Positions 1 through 6,757 are shown, numbered from the stretch's first letter. The stretch is 10,624 bases of DNA from Flavobacteriales bacterium (GCA_009926905.1 RFNX01000311.1:1-10624); one strand, 5' to 3'. Made by a program: numbers and translations. The notes: generated by a model from the sequence alone, not told the origin.

Positions 1-1094
1 GCATCGTAATAACCATGAGAAAGAACAAAAGTTCCAGTCATAATTCTACGTTTTACTTCAGGTCCAAAACCTTCCGTTCTTGATTTGATATAGGTTTGCT
101 CCACTCCTACTGCTTCTGTGCTTCTATGTCCATAATGTACACCATCGAAACGCGATAAATTCGAAGAAGCTTCAGCAGTTGTAAGAACGTAATAAGCTGG
201 CACTAAATAATCTAAATATGGAAAACTCAATTCAACGATTTCATGTCCTTGTGCTTTCAATTTTTCAATAGTTGCATCTAAGGACGCTTTCACTTCAGCA
301 TCTAAACCTGCGTGAGCCATGCATTCTTTAAGAATACCTACTTTTCCTTTAGAGGCTGGTTGAATAGAAAAACGTTCCAGTTCTTTTGAGGATGAAGTAG
401 CATCCATTTCGTCTTTACCGCCCATAATTTCAAGCAATAAAGTTGCGTCTTCTAAGCAATTTGTAAAACATCCTATTTGATCAAAAGAGGATGCGTAAGC
501 AATTAAACCGTAACGACTAATGCGTCCATAAGTTGGTTTTAATCCATAAGTTCCTGTCCAAGAAGCTGGTTGACGTACTGATCCACCTGTATCACTTCCT
601 AAAGCAACGGTGCACAAATTGGCAGAAACTGCTACCGCTGAACCACCCGAAGAACCTCCAGGAACGTGGTTTGCTTTCCAATTGTTTTCAACGCTTCCGA
701 ACGCAGAATTTTCATTGGAACTACCCATTGCGAATTCATCACAATTGAGTCTTCCGATGATGATTGCATCTTGGTCGATTAAACGTTGTAAAGCAGTTGC
801 TGTATAAAGGGATTCAAACCCTTCTAATATTTTTGAAGAAGCAGAAACTTTATGGTTTTTATAACAGATATTGTCTTTGATTCCGATAACAACACCTGCT
901 AATTTACCAGCTGTTCCTTTTTTAATTTTTTCATCTACGATTATAGCTTGTGCAATTGCGCTTTCTTCAAACACTTCCAAAAAAGCATTTAAATGAGTGT
1001 TTTCACCAATTTTTGCTATGTAATATTGCGTAATTGATAATGCAGTTGCACCGGATAGCAGGGCCTCCTTAATTTCTTTAATCGTACGATACAT
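1..1094 (-). CDS. gatA: Asp-tRNA(Asn)/Glu-tRNA(Gln) amidotransferase subunit A, 3'-truncated by the window edge
   Basis: GatA is the amidase subunit of GatCAB. It releases ammonia from glutamine so that misacylated Glu-tRNA(Gln) or Asp-tRNA(Asn) can be amidated in the cytoplasm. The frame is open from an ATG at 1094 (protein begins MYRTIKEIKEALL) to the left edge, giving 364 codons of the roughly 480 usual for the family, so the C-terminal quarter lies outside. The amidase-signature catalytic triad is complete: K73 in GIKDN, the cis-serine S148 in GGSSGGSAVAVSA, and the nucleophile S172 in GSDTGGSVRQP. The spacings of 75 and 24 residues equal those of the S. aureus enzyme (K79, S154, S178). 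The start lies 4 bp after the tatA stop, so the two genes are probably cotranscribed. The signature is decisive for the amidase family. GatA rather than a generic amidase is supported by the N-terminal helix pattern and the RFDGVHYGHR segment near residue 320. Confidence 0.96.
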   Translation of the reverse strand, partial: MYRTIKEIKEALLSGATALSITQYYIAKIGENTHLNAFLEVFEESAIAQAIIVDEKIKKGTAGKLAGVVIGIKDNICYKNHKVSASSKILEGFESLYTATALQRLIDQDAIIIGRLNCDEFAMGSSNENSAFGSVENNWKANHVPGGSSGGSAVAVSANLCTVALGSDTGGSVRQPASWTGTYGLKPTYGRISRYGLIAYASSFDQIGCFTNCLEDATLLLEIMGGKDEMDATSSSKELERFSIQPASKGKVGILKECMAHAGLDAEVKASLDATIEKLKAQGHEIVELSFPYLDYLVPAYYVLTTAEASSNLSRFDGVHYGHRSTEAVGVEQTYIKSRTEGFGPEVKRRIMTGTFVLSHGYYD

Positions 1095-1098
1095 AAAA

Positions 1099-1281
1099 TT
1101 ATTTGTCGTCTGAAGCCTTGATTTCTGTTGAAGTACTTCCTTCTTCGCCTTTAGAAGCGTCTTTGAATTCTTTCACACCTTTTCCAAGGCCTTTCATTAA
1201 TTCAGGAATTTTTTTACCTCCAAAAAACAATAAAACGATAACTAATATCAATACGATTTCCGTAACACCTAACTTACCCAT
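1099..1281 (-). CDS. tatA: Sec-independent (twin-arginine) protein translocase subunit TatA
   Basis: TatA oligomerises in the inner membrane to form the passage through which folded proteins with twin-arginine signals are exported. The 60-residue product has the full family plan: a short N-terminus with a polar E8 at the membrane boundary, one transmembrane helix at about residues 6-20, the hinge F20-G21-G22, the amphipathic helix KKIPELMKGLGKGVKEFKDA at 23-42, and an acidic/serine-rich tail. The length is typical of the short TatA/TatE type, and TatB would usually be longer. No tatC lies in the window, so the partner is encoded elsewhere. The gene has its own promoter-like element 28 bp upstream and runs into gatA with a 4-bp gap. 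TatA and GatA have no known functional link, so the pairing is probably only shared transcription. Confidence 0.95.
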   Translation of the reverse strand: MGKLGVTEIVLILVIVLLFFGGKKIPELMKGLGKGVKEFKDASKGEEGSTSTEIKASDDK

Positions 1282-1308
1282 AAGAGATTTTTTAAACTAT
1301 AGTTCGAA

Positions 1309-1316
1309 CAAAAGTA
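1309..1316 (-). promoter_or_regulatory. Promoter -7 element for tatA-gatA
   Basis: Read on the minus strand this is TACTTTTG, an exact match to the TAnnTTTG -7 element described for Bacteroidota sigma-70 promoters. It lies 28-35 bp before the tatA ATG and downstream of the infB terminator, where a promoter for tatA-gatA is expected. No clear TTTG -33 element is visible at the usual distance, which keeps this tentative. Transcription would begin near 1303, giving a leader of about 20 nt. Confidence 0.45.
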
Positions 1317-1413
1317 CTACAATTAACTTAAATCCTTTTATCATTGGGGAAGTTTAGCATCTAAAATCTACTGAAATTAACATTTTTAAGTGCGATTGAA
1401 ATGTTACCAAATG

Positions 1414-1439
1414 AAAAAGGACACCCGAAGATGTCCTTT
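1414..1439 (-). terminator. Intrinsic terminator of the rimP-nusA-infB operon (UUCG tetraloop)
   Basis: The minus strand folds into a 10-bp stem (arms 1439-1430 and 1425-1416, one U-G wobble) capped by a UUCG tetraloop closed by C-G, one of the most stable RNA loops known. The 3' arm ends in U residues that run on to 1414, then a C and three more U-rich positions. It begins 33 bp after the infB stop and ends well before the tatA promoter, so it separates the two transcription units. The U-tract is interrupted by a single C. Confidence 0.85.
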
Positions 1440-1472
1440 AAAATCAATTTATGTTTTATAAATCTGTTTAGA

Positions 1473-4286
1473 TTACAATTTTCTTGCAACTTCCACTTCT
1501 TCAAATGCTTCAACTACGTCACCAATTTTGATGTCATTGAATTTGTCGATATTTAAACCACATTCGTAATTGTTTTTAACCTCACGAACATCGTCTTTGA
1601 ATCGTTTCAATGAACCTAAAATTCCTGTGTGAATAACGATACCGTCGCGGATAACGCGTATTTTCGAAGAACGTTTGATACTTCCTTCAGTCACATAACA
1701 TCCTGCAATTGTACCCACTTTCGTAATGTCGAATGTTTCACGAATTTCAGCAGAACCAACGATTTTCTCTTCGATATCTGGAGATAACATTCCTTCCATT
1801 GCCGCTTTCAACTCTTCGATTGCTTTGTAGATTACAGAATACAAACGAATATCAATTTGCTCATTTTCAGCTAACTTACGTGCACTTAAAGATGGACGAA
1901 CTTGGAAACCAATGATTACTGCATCCGACGCCGAAGCTAAGTTTACATCCGCCTCTGTAATTGCACCAACTCCTTTATGAATAACATTCACTTGGATTTC
2001 TTCCGTTGATAAGTTCAACAATGCATCAGATAATGCTTCGATTGAACCATCCACGTCACCTTTAACGATTACATTCAATTCTTTGAAATCTCCAATTGCC
2101 AAACGACGACCGATTTCATCTAGAGTAATATGTTTAGTAGTTCTAAGACCTTGTTCACGGTACAATTGTTCACGTTTCTGTGCGATAGTTTTAGCTTCTT
2201 TTTCATCGTCCATAACGTTGAATTTATCACCCGCACTTGGTGCACCACCGATACCTAAAACAGAAACTGGTTGCGATGGACCAGCCTCAGCTAATGCTTT
2301 TCCGTGTTCGTCATGCATCGCTCTTACACGACCATAATGACGTCCAACAAGAATAACATCCCCGATTCGCATTGTCCCAGCTTCAATAAGCATATTCGTT
2401 ACGAAACCTTTTCCTTTATCTAGAGACGATTCGATAACAGTACCAACTGCGTTTTTATTTGGATTAGCTTTCAAGTTTAACATTTCAGCTTCCAATAATA
2501 CTTTGTCTAATAACAAGTCAACGTTTACGTTTTTCTTTGCAGAAATTTCTTGAACTTGGTATTTACCACCCCAATCTTCCACTAAGATATTCATAGCTGA
2601 AAGTTGTTCGCGGATTTTATCAGGATTTGCACCTGGTTTATCAATTTTATTGATTGCGAAAATCATTGGAACATTTGCTGCTTGAGCGTGTGAAATTGCT
2701 TCTTTTGTTTGAGGCATCACATCATCATCAGCTGCAACAATGATGATTGCAACATCGGTTACTTGAGCTCCACGAGCACGCATCGCTGTAAAGGCTTCGT
2801 GTCCTGGTGTATCCAAGAACGTCATCTTTCTATCGTCTTTCAATGTAACTGAATACGCACCAATATGTTGTGTAATTCCTCCAGCTTCACCTTCAGTAAC
2901 GTTTGCATTTCTAATTTTATCTAACAATGAAGTTTTACCATGATCGACGTGACCCATAACGGTAATAATTGGTGGACGTGATATTAAGTCTTCTTCTTTG
3001 TCTTCAACTGTTTGAATTGCTTCTTGAACTTCGGCACTTACGAATTCCGTTTCAAAACCAAATTCGTCTGCCACAATGTGAATTGTTTCAGCATCCAATC
3101 GTTGGTTAATCGAAGCGAAAATTCCAAGTGACATACACACTGAAATTACTTGTGTTGGCTGAACACTCATCATTGAAGCTAACTCAGAAACCGTTACGAA
3201 CTCTGTTAATTTCAAGATTTTTTCTTCCAATTCAGCCGCTTCCATTTCTTCTTGACGACGTTGAGCAAAAGATTCGCGCTTGATTTTTCTATTTTTAGAG
3301 GATTTTGATTTTCCTCCTTGGTTAGAAAGACGAGCTAATGTATCTTTAATCTCTTTTTGAATATCGCGAACAGAAACTTCTTTTTTTTCAACTTTAGCTG
3401 GACCTTTACTGAATTTATTGTTTCCAGTATTCTGATTCCCACCTGTTGTTGCTTGTTTTGCTACATCAGTAGCTGCAGGAGTTTCAACTTTCTTAATGCG
3501 TTTACGCTTCCGTTTTGAGTTTGCGCTTTCGTTTGAAGAATTTGAAGTTTTTGGACGTTCTACTGGAAGTTCGATTTTGCCCAAAACTGTTGGTCCCGTT
3601 AACACTTGTCTTTCAAAGCGAATTGTCTCAATTACTTGTGGCTCATGAACTTCTTGTTCTTCCTTTTTAACTATTTCTTTAGGAACTTCAGTTTTCGCAG
3701 ATGGTTCTTGTTTTTTCGCTTTAGATGTTTCAACCTTTACAGGTTCCTCATACTTTTTCTTTTCGGGACGTGTTCTTTGATTTAATGCGTCTAAGTCAAT
3801 TTTACCAACAATTTGAACTTGTCTTTCTTGGTCTTTCTTCTCTACTTTTACTTCTGGAACTTCTACAGGAATAACTTCTGGAGTAATTGGTTTAACTTCT
3901 ACAATTGGTTCCTCAACAACTTCTGGTTGTTTCTCAACAACAGGTGTTTTCGTTTCAGAAAGTATTTGTCTTTTAATCTCCTCAAAATTGATATCCGTTT
4001 CTTCATCCTCTTCATCCAAGGTTGCAACTTTCTCCTCGGTTGGTTTGTCTTTTATTGAAACAGACTCTCTTTTTTCTCTTCGAGTATTTGTTCCTTTTGA
4101 TTGTTCTTTAAGGTTTTGATCAGCGGCAAATTCTTGACACAACAAGTCATAGTGTTCCGGCTCCAAACGTGTATTTGGATTCGAATCAATCTTCACTCCT
4201 TTTTTATCAAGGAAGTCCACCAAGGTTGGTAACCCAACATTTAACTCGCTTGCTGCCTTTCCTAATCTTATTGGTTTTCCTGCCAT
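1473..4286 (-). CDS. infB: Translation initiation factor IF-2
   Basis: IF-2 is the GTPase that brings formylmethionyl-tRNA to the 30S subunit and promotes 50S joining. The 937-residue protein starts with an IF2-N module (MAGKPIRLGKAASELN, residues 1-53). A charged, low-complexity linker of about 280 residues follows. A second IF2-N-type module occupies about 355-416, then comes the G domain with G1 GHVDHGKTS (445-453), G2 GGITQHIGAY (469-478), G3 DTPGHEAF (492-499), G4 NKID (546-549) and G5 SAK (582-584). Domain II, the IF2 domain 3 (about 720-825) and the tRNA-binding C2 domain (about 835-937) are all present. The linker holds basic runs such as SKRKRKRIKK (257-266) and an imperfect internal repeat. 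It is the last gene of rimP-nusA-infB, 29 bp after nusA, and a terminator follows. Unusually for this phylum, the sequence AAGGAG lies 11 nt before the ATG. Confidence 0.99.
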   Translation of the reverse strand: MAGKPIRLGKAASELNVGLPTLVDFLDKKGVKIDSNPNTRLEPEHYDLLCQEFAADQNLKEQSKGTNTRREKRESVSIKDKPTEEKVATLDEEDEETDINFEEIKRQILSETKTPVVEKQPEVVEEPIVEVKPITPEVIPVEVPEVKVEKKDQERQVQIVGKIDLDALNQRTRPEKKKYEEPVKVETSKAKKQEPSAKTEVPKEIVKKEEQEVHEPQVIETIRFERQVLTGPTVLGKIELPVERPKTSNSSNESANSKRKRKRIKKVETPAATDVAKQATTGGNQNTGNNKFSKGPAKVEKKEVSVRDIQKEIKDTLARLSNQGGKSKSSKNRKIKRESFAQRRQEEMEAAELEEKILKLTEFVTVSELASMMSVQPTQVISVCMSLGIFASINQRLDAETIHIVADEFGFETEFVSAEVQEAIQTVEDKEEDLISRPPIITVMGHVDHGKTSLLDKIRNANVTEGEAGGITQHIGAYSVTLKDDRKMTFLDTPGHEAFTAMRARGAQVTDVAIIIVAADDDVMPQTKEAISHAQAANVPMIFAINKIDKPGANPDKIREQLSAMNILVEDWGGKYQVQEISAKKNVNVDLLLDKVLLEAEMLNLKANPNKNAVGTVIESSLDKGKGFVTNMLIEAGTMRIGDVILVGRHYGRVRAMHDEHGKALAEAGPSQPVSVLGIGGAPSAGDKFNVMDDEKEAKTIAQKREQLYREQGLRTTKHITLDEIGRRLAIGDFKELNVIVKGDVDGSIEALSDALLNLSTEEIQVNVIHKGVGAITEADVNLASASDAVIIGFQVRPSLSARKLAENEQIDIRLYSVIYKAIEELKAAMEGMLSPDIEEKIVGSAEIRETFDITKVGTIAGCYVTEGSIKRSSKIRVIRDGIVIHTGILGSLKRFKDDVREVKNNYECGLNIDKFNDIKIGDVVEAFEEVEVARKL
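3564..3827 (-). repeat. Imperfect repeat in the IF-2 linker (ERQV...GKI[D/E]L)
   Basis: Two copies of a short motif lie within the charged linker of IF-2. The first is ERQVQIVGKIDLD at residues 154-166 (nucleotides 3789-3827). The second is ERQVLTGPTVLGKIELP at residues 225-241 (3564-3614). Both are followed by a proline/lysine segment (RTRPEKK and VERPKTS). The copies differ by a four-residue insertion. The motif is hydrophobic within an otherwise disordered, charged region, so it may be a short binding element. That role is inference. Confidence 0.6.
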
Positions 4287-4297
4287 TTTTTTTATTT

Positions 4298-4303
4298 CTC
4301 CTT
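4298..4303 (-). promoter_or_regulatory. Shine-Dalgarno-like site before infB
   Basis: The minus strand reads AAGGAG, complementary to the 16S anti-Shine-Dalgarno core, with an 11-nt A-rich spacer before the infB ATG at 4286. None of the other starts in this window has such a site, and genes in this phylum are mostly translated without it. The spacer is somewhat longer than the ideal of 5-9 nt, so use of the site is uncertain. Confidence 0.5.
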
Positions 4304-4310
4304 AATTTTT

Positions 4311-4318
4311 CAAAGTTA
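4311..4318 (-). promoter_or_regulatory. Possible internal -7 promoter element before infB
   Basis: The minus strand reads TAACTTTG, an exact TAnnTTTG match whose first three bases are the nusA stop codon. A TTTTG lies 15 bp further upstream (4338-4334), closer than usual for a -33 element. If active, it would start transcripts near 4305, just ahead of the AAGGAG site, and allow infB to be expressed separately from rimP and nusA. In AT-rich DNA such a match can arise by chance. Confidence 0.28.
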
Positions 4319-5551
4319 TTCAAATTCTGCCTTCAAAATACGGAATACTTCTTCTATTGTTTCTTTTTCTAAATCAGTACGTTGTACTAAATCGTTAACA
4401 CCGATTTCCAAAACAGATTTCGCTGTATCGCAACCAATTGCTTTTAATTCGTCGATAATCCAGCTATCGATCTCATCAGCAAATTCTTCTAAATCAACAT
4501 CTTCAACATCAACTTCTCCGTCTCTATAAACGTCAATTTCGTATCCACAAAGTTTACCAGCTAACTTAATGTTATTTCCTCCTTTACCAATTGCTAAAGA
4601 AACTTGGTCTGGTCGTAAAAATACTTTTACGCGTTTTTCTTCTTCTAAAATTTCCATTGAAGAAACTTTAGCAGGCGAAAGTGCTCTTTGAATTAATAAC
4701 TGATTGTTTGTTGTGTAATTAATAACGTCAATGTTTTCGTTTCTCAACTCGCGAACAATTCCATGAATACGAGAACCTTTCATACCTACGCAAGCTCCTA
4801 CTGGATCTATTCTATCATCGTATGATTCCACAGCAACCTTTGCTCTTTCTCCAGGTTCACGAACGATTTTCTTAATTGTAATCAAACCATCAAAAACTTC
4901 AGGAACTTCTAATTCAAATAATCTTTCTAAGAATTCAGGAGCAGTTCGAGATAAGATAATAACTGGTGTGCTATTTCTCATATCTACTTTTGCAACAACT
5001 GCACGAACAGATTCACCTTTTTTGAAGAAATCTGAAGGAATTTGTTCAGATTTAGGAAGAATTAATTCGTTATTATCGTCGTCCATAACAAGTATTTCTT
5101 TTTTCCATACTTGGTAAACTTCGCCTGTAACAATTTCGCCAATTCTCTCTTTATATTTTTTGTATAAATGATCTTTTTCTAACTCAAGAATTCTTGAAAT
5201 CAAGTTTTGACGTAACGAAAGAATATTTCTCCTTCCAAAATCAGCAAATTTAAATTCTTCCGTAACTTCTTCACCAATTTCAAAATCAGGCTCAATTTTA
5301 ATTGCATCTGAATATGCAATCTCTGTATTCGGATCTTCAACCTCGCCGTTATCAACTATCTCTTTATTTAAGAAAATTTGAACGTCACCTTTATCAATGT
5401 TAACAATAATATCAATGTGCTCGTCGGTGTTGAATTTCTTTTTTAACATGGCACGAAAAACATCTTCAAGCACATGTTGCATTGTTTGCTTATCAATGTT
5501 TTTCAATTCTTTAAACTCCGAAAACGAGTCTACTAATTCAGCACTATTCAT
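4316..5551 (-). CDS. nusA: Transcription termination/antitermination factor NusA
   Basis: NusA binds RNA polymerase and nascent RNA and modulates pausing, intrinsic termination and antitermination. The 411-residue protein has the N-terminal polymerase-binding domain (about 1-130), an S1 RNA-binding domain (about 137-202, beginning GEIVTGEVYQV), KH1 with REPGERAKVAV and DPVGACVGMKGSRI (231-262), and KH2 with AIGKGGNNIKLA (320-331). The acidic segment GEVDVEDVDLEEFADEID (345-362) is followed by a short helix-hairpin-helix-like tail (about 365-411). The two C-terminal acidic repeats of E. coli NusA (495 residues) are missing, which is normal for the roughly 410-residue form in this phylum. The start lies 6 bp after the rimP stop, so translation is likely coupled. 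NusA of E. coli represses its own operon. Whether that holds here is unknown, although the leader hairpin upstream of rimP is an obvious candidate site. Confidence 0.98.
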   Translation of the reverse strand: MNSAELVDSFSEFKELKNIDKQTMQHVLEDVFRAMLKKKFNTDEHIDIIVNIDKGDVQIFLNKEIVDNGEVEDPNTEIAYSDAIKIEPDFEIGEEVTEEFKFADFGRRNILSLRQNLISRILELEKDHLYKKYKERIGEIVTGEVYQVWKKEILVMDDDNNELILPKSEQIPSDFFKKGESVRAVVAKVDMRNSTPVIILSRTAPEFLERLFELEVPEVFDGLITIKKIVREPGERAKVAVESYDDRIDPVGACVGMKGSRIHGIVRELRNENIDVINYTTNNQLLIQRALSPAKVSSMEILEEEKRVKVFLRPDQVSLAIGKGGNNIKLAGKLCGYEIDVYRDGEVDVEDVDLEEFADEIDSWIIDELKAIGCDTAKSVLEIGVNDLVQRTDLEKETIEEVFRILKAEFE

Positions 5552-5557
5552 AAGTTA

Positions 5558-6034
5558 TTATTTAAAAGATATCACAATTTTTGCTTCTTTAATATCTGCT
5601 AATAGAATTTCATTTATTACTTCTACTCGCTCTTTTTTCTTTTTATTCTCAACTATTTGCATTTCTGAAGACGATAAAACAATTCTATCATCCGACACTT
5701 TAACAATTTCACCTTCAACTTTGGTTCCGTCTTTTCTAAAAACTTCCAATTCTCTCCCAATATTTTTAACGTATTGATTAATATGACGAAGAGGTTTGTC
5801 CAAACCTGCAGAGGAAACATGTAATTCAAAATCTGCTTTTTCGCGATCAAGGTTATGTTCAACGTTTCGAGAGACAGACATACAATCTGTTACAGTCACA
5901 CCACCTTGTAGCTTATCTAATTCAATTCGAATCACGTTTGAAGAAGAAATAGTCATTTCAACAACATACAAACCATTATTCAATTCTTGTATGCGCTCTT
6001 CAACTAAACCTTCAATTTCTTTTCTATTAATCAT
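5558..6034 (-). CDS. rimP: Ribosome maturation factor RimP
   Basis: RimP assists late assembly of the 30S subunit. The product has the two-domain RimP plan. The N-terminal domain carries the EEGLVEERIQ-like start and the segment GGVTVTDCMSVSRNVEHNLD, corresponding to the family's conserved pattern ahead of the YxLEVSSPGLDRPL motif. That motif appears here as FELHVSSAGLDKPL. The C-terminal SH3-like domain follows (GRELEVFRKDGTKVEGEIVKVSDDRIVL). I chose the ATG at 6034 (protein MINRKEIEG, 158 residues). Extension to a TTG at 6043 adds only three residues, and the ATG form matches the usual family start. It is the first gene of rimP-nusA-infB, a very widely conserved order. A stable hairpin ends 10 nt before this ATG, so the leader may control its translation. 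Confidence 0.96.
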   Translation of the reverse strand: MINRKEIEGLVEERIQELNNGLYVVEMTISSSNVIRIELDKLQGGVTVTDCMSVSRNVEHNLDREKADFELHVSSAGLDKPLRHINQYVKNIGRELEVFRKDGTKVEGEIVKVSDDRIVLSSSEMQIVENKKKKERVEVINEILLADIKEAKIVISFK

Positions 6035-6044
6035 ACTCAACAAA

Positions 6045-6066
6045 AGAGGGGACTTTCGTCCCCTCT
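6045..6066 (-). promoter_or_regulatory. GC-rich leader hairpin upstream of rimP
   Basis: The minus strand forms a perfect 9-bp stem (arms AGAGGGGAC and GTCCCCTCT) closed by a GAAA (GNRA) tetraloop and followed by UUU, G, UU. The 3' arm ends 10 nt before the rimP ATG. No gene on the minus strand lies just upstream whose transcript it could end, so it belongs to the leader of rimP-nusA-infB. It resembles a weak intrinsic terminator, which fits an attenuator. It could equally limit ribosome access or bind a protein. Confidence 0.7.
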
Positions 6067-6080
6067 CATTTTAGTTCCAT
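6066..6080 (-). other. Four-codon mini-ORF in the rimP leader
   Basis: On the minus strand ATG GAA CTA AAA TGA encodes M-E-L-K and stop. It starts about 11 nt after the -7 element and its stop codon shares its last base with the first base of the hairpin stem. A ribosome ending there would cover the 5' arm of the hairpin. Such a short ORF can occur by chance, and no translation signal distinguishes it apart from its position. Confidence 0.25.
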
Positions 6081-6090
6081 AAATCTTTTG

Positions 6091-6098
6091 CAAAGATA
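6091..6098 (-). promoter_or_regulatory. Promoter -7 element for rimP-nusA-infB
   Basis: The minus strand reads TATCTTTG, an exact TAnnTTTG match, 57-64 bp upstream of the rimP ATG in the 122-bp divergent intergenic region. A TTTTG at 6114-6110 lies only 11 bp upstream, too close for a standard -33 element, so the upstream half of the promoter is not identified. Transcription would start near 6085, giving a leader of about 50 nt that contains the mini-ORF and the hairpin. Confidence 0.5.
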
Positions 6099-6144
6099 GA
6101 AATTTATTTCAAAACTAAAAATATTATTAGAACTTAAATAGCTA

Positions 6145-6152
6145 TATTTTTG
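6145..6152 (+). promoter_or_regulatory. Promoter -7 element for the DUF3109 gene
   Basis: The plus strand reads TATTTTTG, an exact TAnnTTTG match ending just 4 bp before the ATG at 6157. With initiation about 5-7 nt after the element, the transcript would start at or next to the A of the ATG and have no leader. No TTTG -33 element is visible at the usual distance. Confidence 0.48.
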
Positions 6153-6156
6153 CAAC

Positions 6157-6726
6157 ATGTTATTTGAACTAGAGAATAAGATTGTTTCCACAGAGATATT
6201 TAGTAGAAAATTCGTTTGCGACTTGAAAGCCTGCAAAGGTGCTTGTTGCATTGAAGGTGATGGTGGCGCTCCATTAGAAATTGATGAAATAGAGAATATT
6301 CAAACGAACTTGGAAACGATAAAAAAATACATGCGTCCAGAAGGAATTCAAACAGTAGAAACTAATGGCATTCACTACAAAGACGCAGATGGAGATGCTG
6401 TAACAACTTTGATAAATAATAAAGAATGTGCATTTGTTTTTTTTGATGAAAACAACAGTGCAAAATGTTCAATAGAACATGCGTTTAAAAAAGGTGACAT
6501 CGACTTTAATAAACCATTATCGTGTCATTTATATCCAATTCGCATTAAGAAATTCAATGACTATTCAGCCATCAATTTTGAATCCTGGGATATTTGTAAG
6601 CCTGCTTGTTCTTGTGGCGAACAATTAAATATTCCAGTTTATAAATTTCTAAAAGAACCTTTGATTCGTGCTTTTGGTGAAGATTTCTTTTTTGAATTGA
6701 CTGAGATTGAAAAAGAATTCAAATAA
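6157..6726 (+). CDS. DUF3109 family cysteine-rich protein, function unknown
   Basis: The 189-residue protein matches the Bacteroidota DUF3109 family, of unknown function. Its hallmark is the N-terminal segment KFVCDLKACKGACC followed by IEGDGGAPL (residues 18-40). Ten cysteines are present: C21, C26, C30, C31, C91, C104, C123, C147, C151 and C153. They fall in clusters (CDLKACKGACC, SCHLYPIRI, WDICKPACSCG) reminiscent of YkgJ-type zinc- or iron-chelating proteins, so binding of a metal or Fe-S cluster is a reasonable inference but unproven. There is no signal peptide or membrane helix, so it is probably cytoplasmic. The ATG at 6157 is supported by the family's usual start about 20 residues before the first cysteine. 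The gene is transcribed alone, divergently from rimP and converging on ctaD, with which it shares a terminator. Confidence 0.9.
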   Translation: MLFELENKIVSTEIFSRKFVCDLKACKGACCIEGDGGAPLEIDEIENIQTNLETIKKYMRPEGIQTVETNGIHYKDADGDAVTTLINNKECAFVFFDENNSAKCSIEHAFKKGDIDFNKPLSCHLYPIRIKKFNDYSAINFESWDICKPACSCGEQLNIPVYKFLKEPLIRAFGEDFFFELTEIEKEFK

Positions 6727-6757
6727 GAAGTTCATATTTAATAAAATTTTGAACATA

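Noticed and set aside
533..807. Two overlapping plus-strand frames opposite gatA
   Set aside because: Both are antisense to the catalytic core of GatA, whose amidase motifs are intact in the minus-strand frame.
3813..4058. Plus-strand frame rich in Phe, Asn and Trp opposite the infB linker
   Set aside because: The composition is the complement of the Glu/Lys/Val-rich linker codons of IF-2. There is no start signal and no recognisable domain.
5397..5777. 126-codon plus-strand open frame across the nusA/rimP junction
   Set aside because: It lies antisense to two well-supported genes, its translation is low-complexity and Ser/Thr/Phe-rich, and no family is recognisable. It is a shadow of the AT-rich coding strand.
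6045..6066. The hairpin as a simple terminator
   Set aside because: No same-strand gene lies upstream of it on the minus strand, and on the plus strand it would follow only antisense DNA. A leader element of the rimP operon is the better reading.
6066..6251. 61-codon minus-strand frame overlapping the start of the DUF3109 gene
   Set aside because: It overlaps the well-supported DUF3109 N-terminus and has no family features. Only its last four codons, a separate ATG mini-ORF, are of interest as part of the rimP leader.
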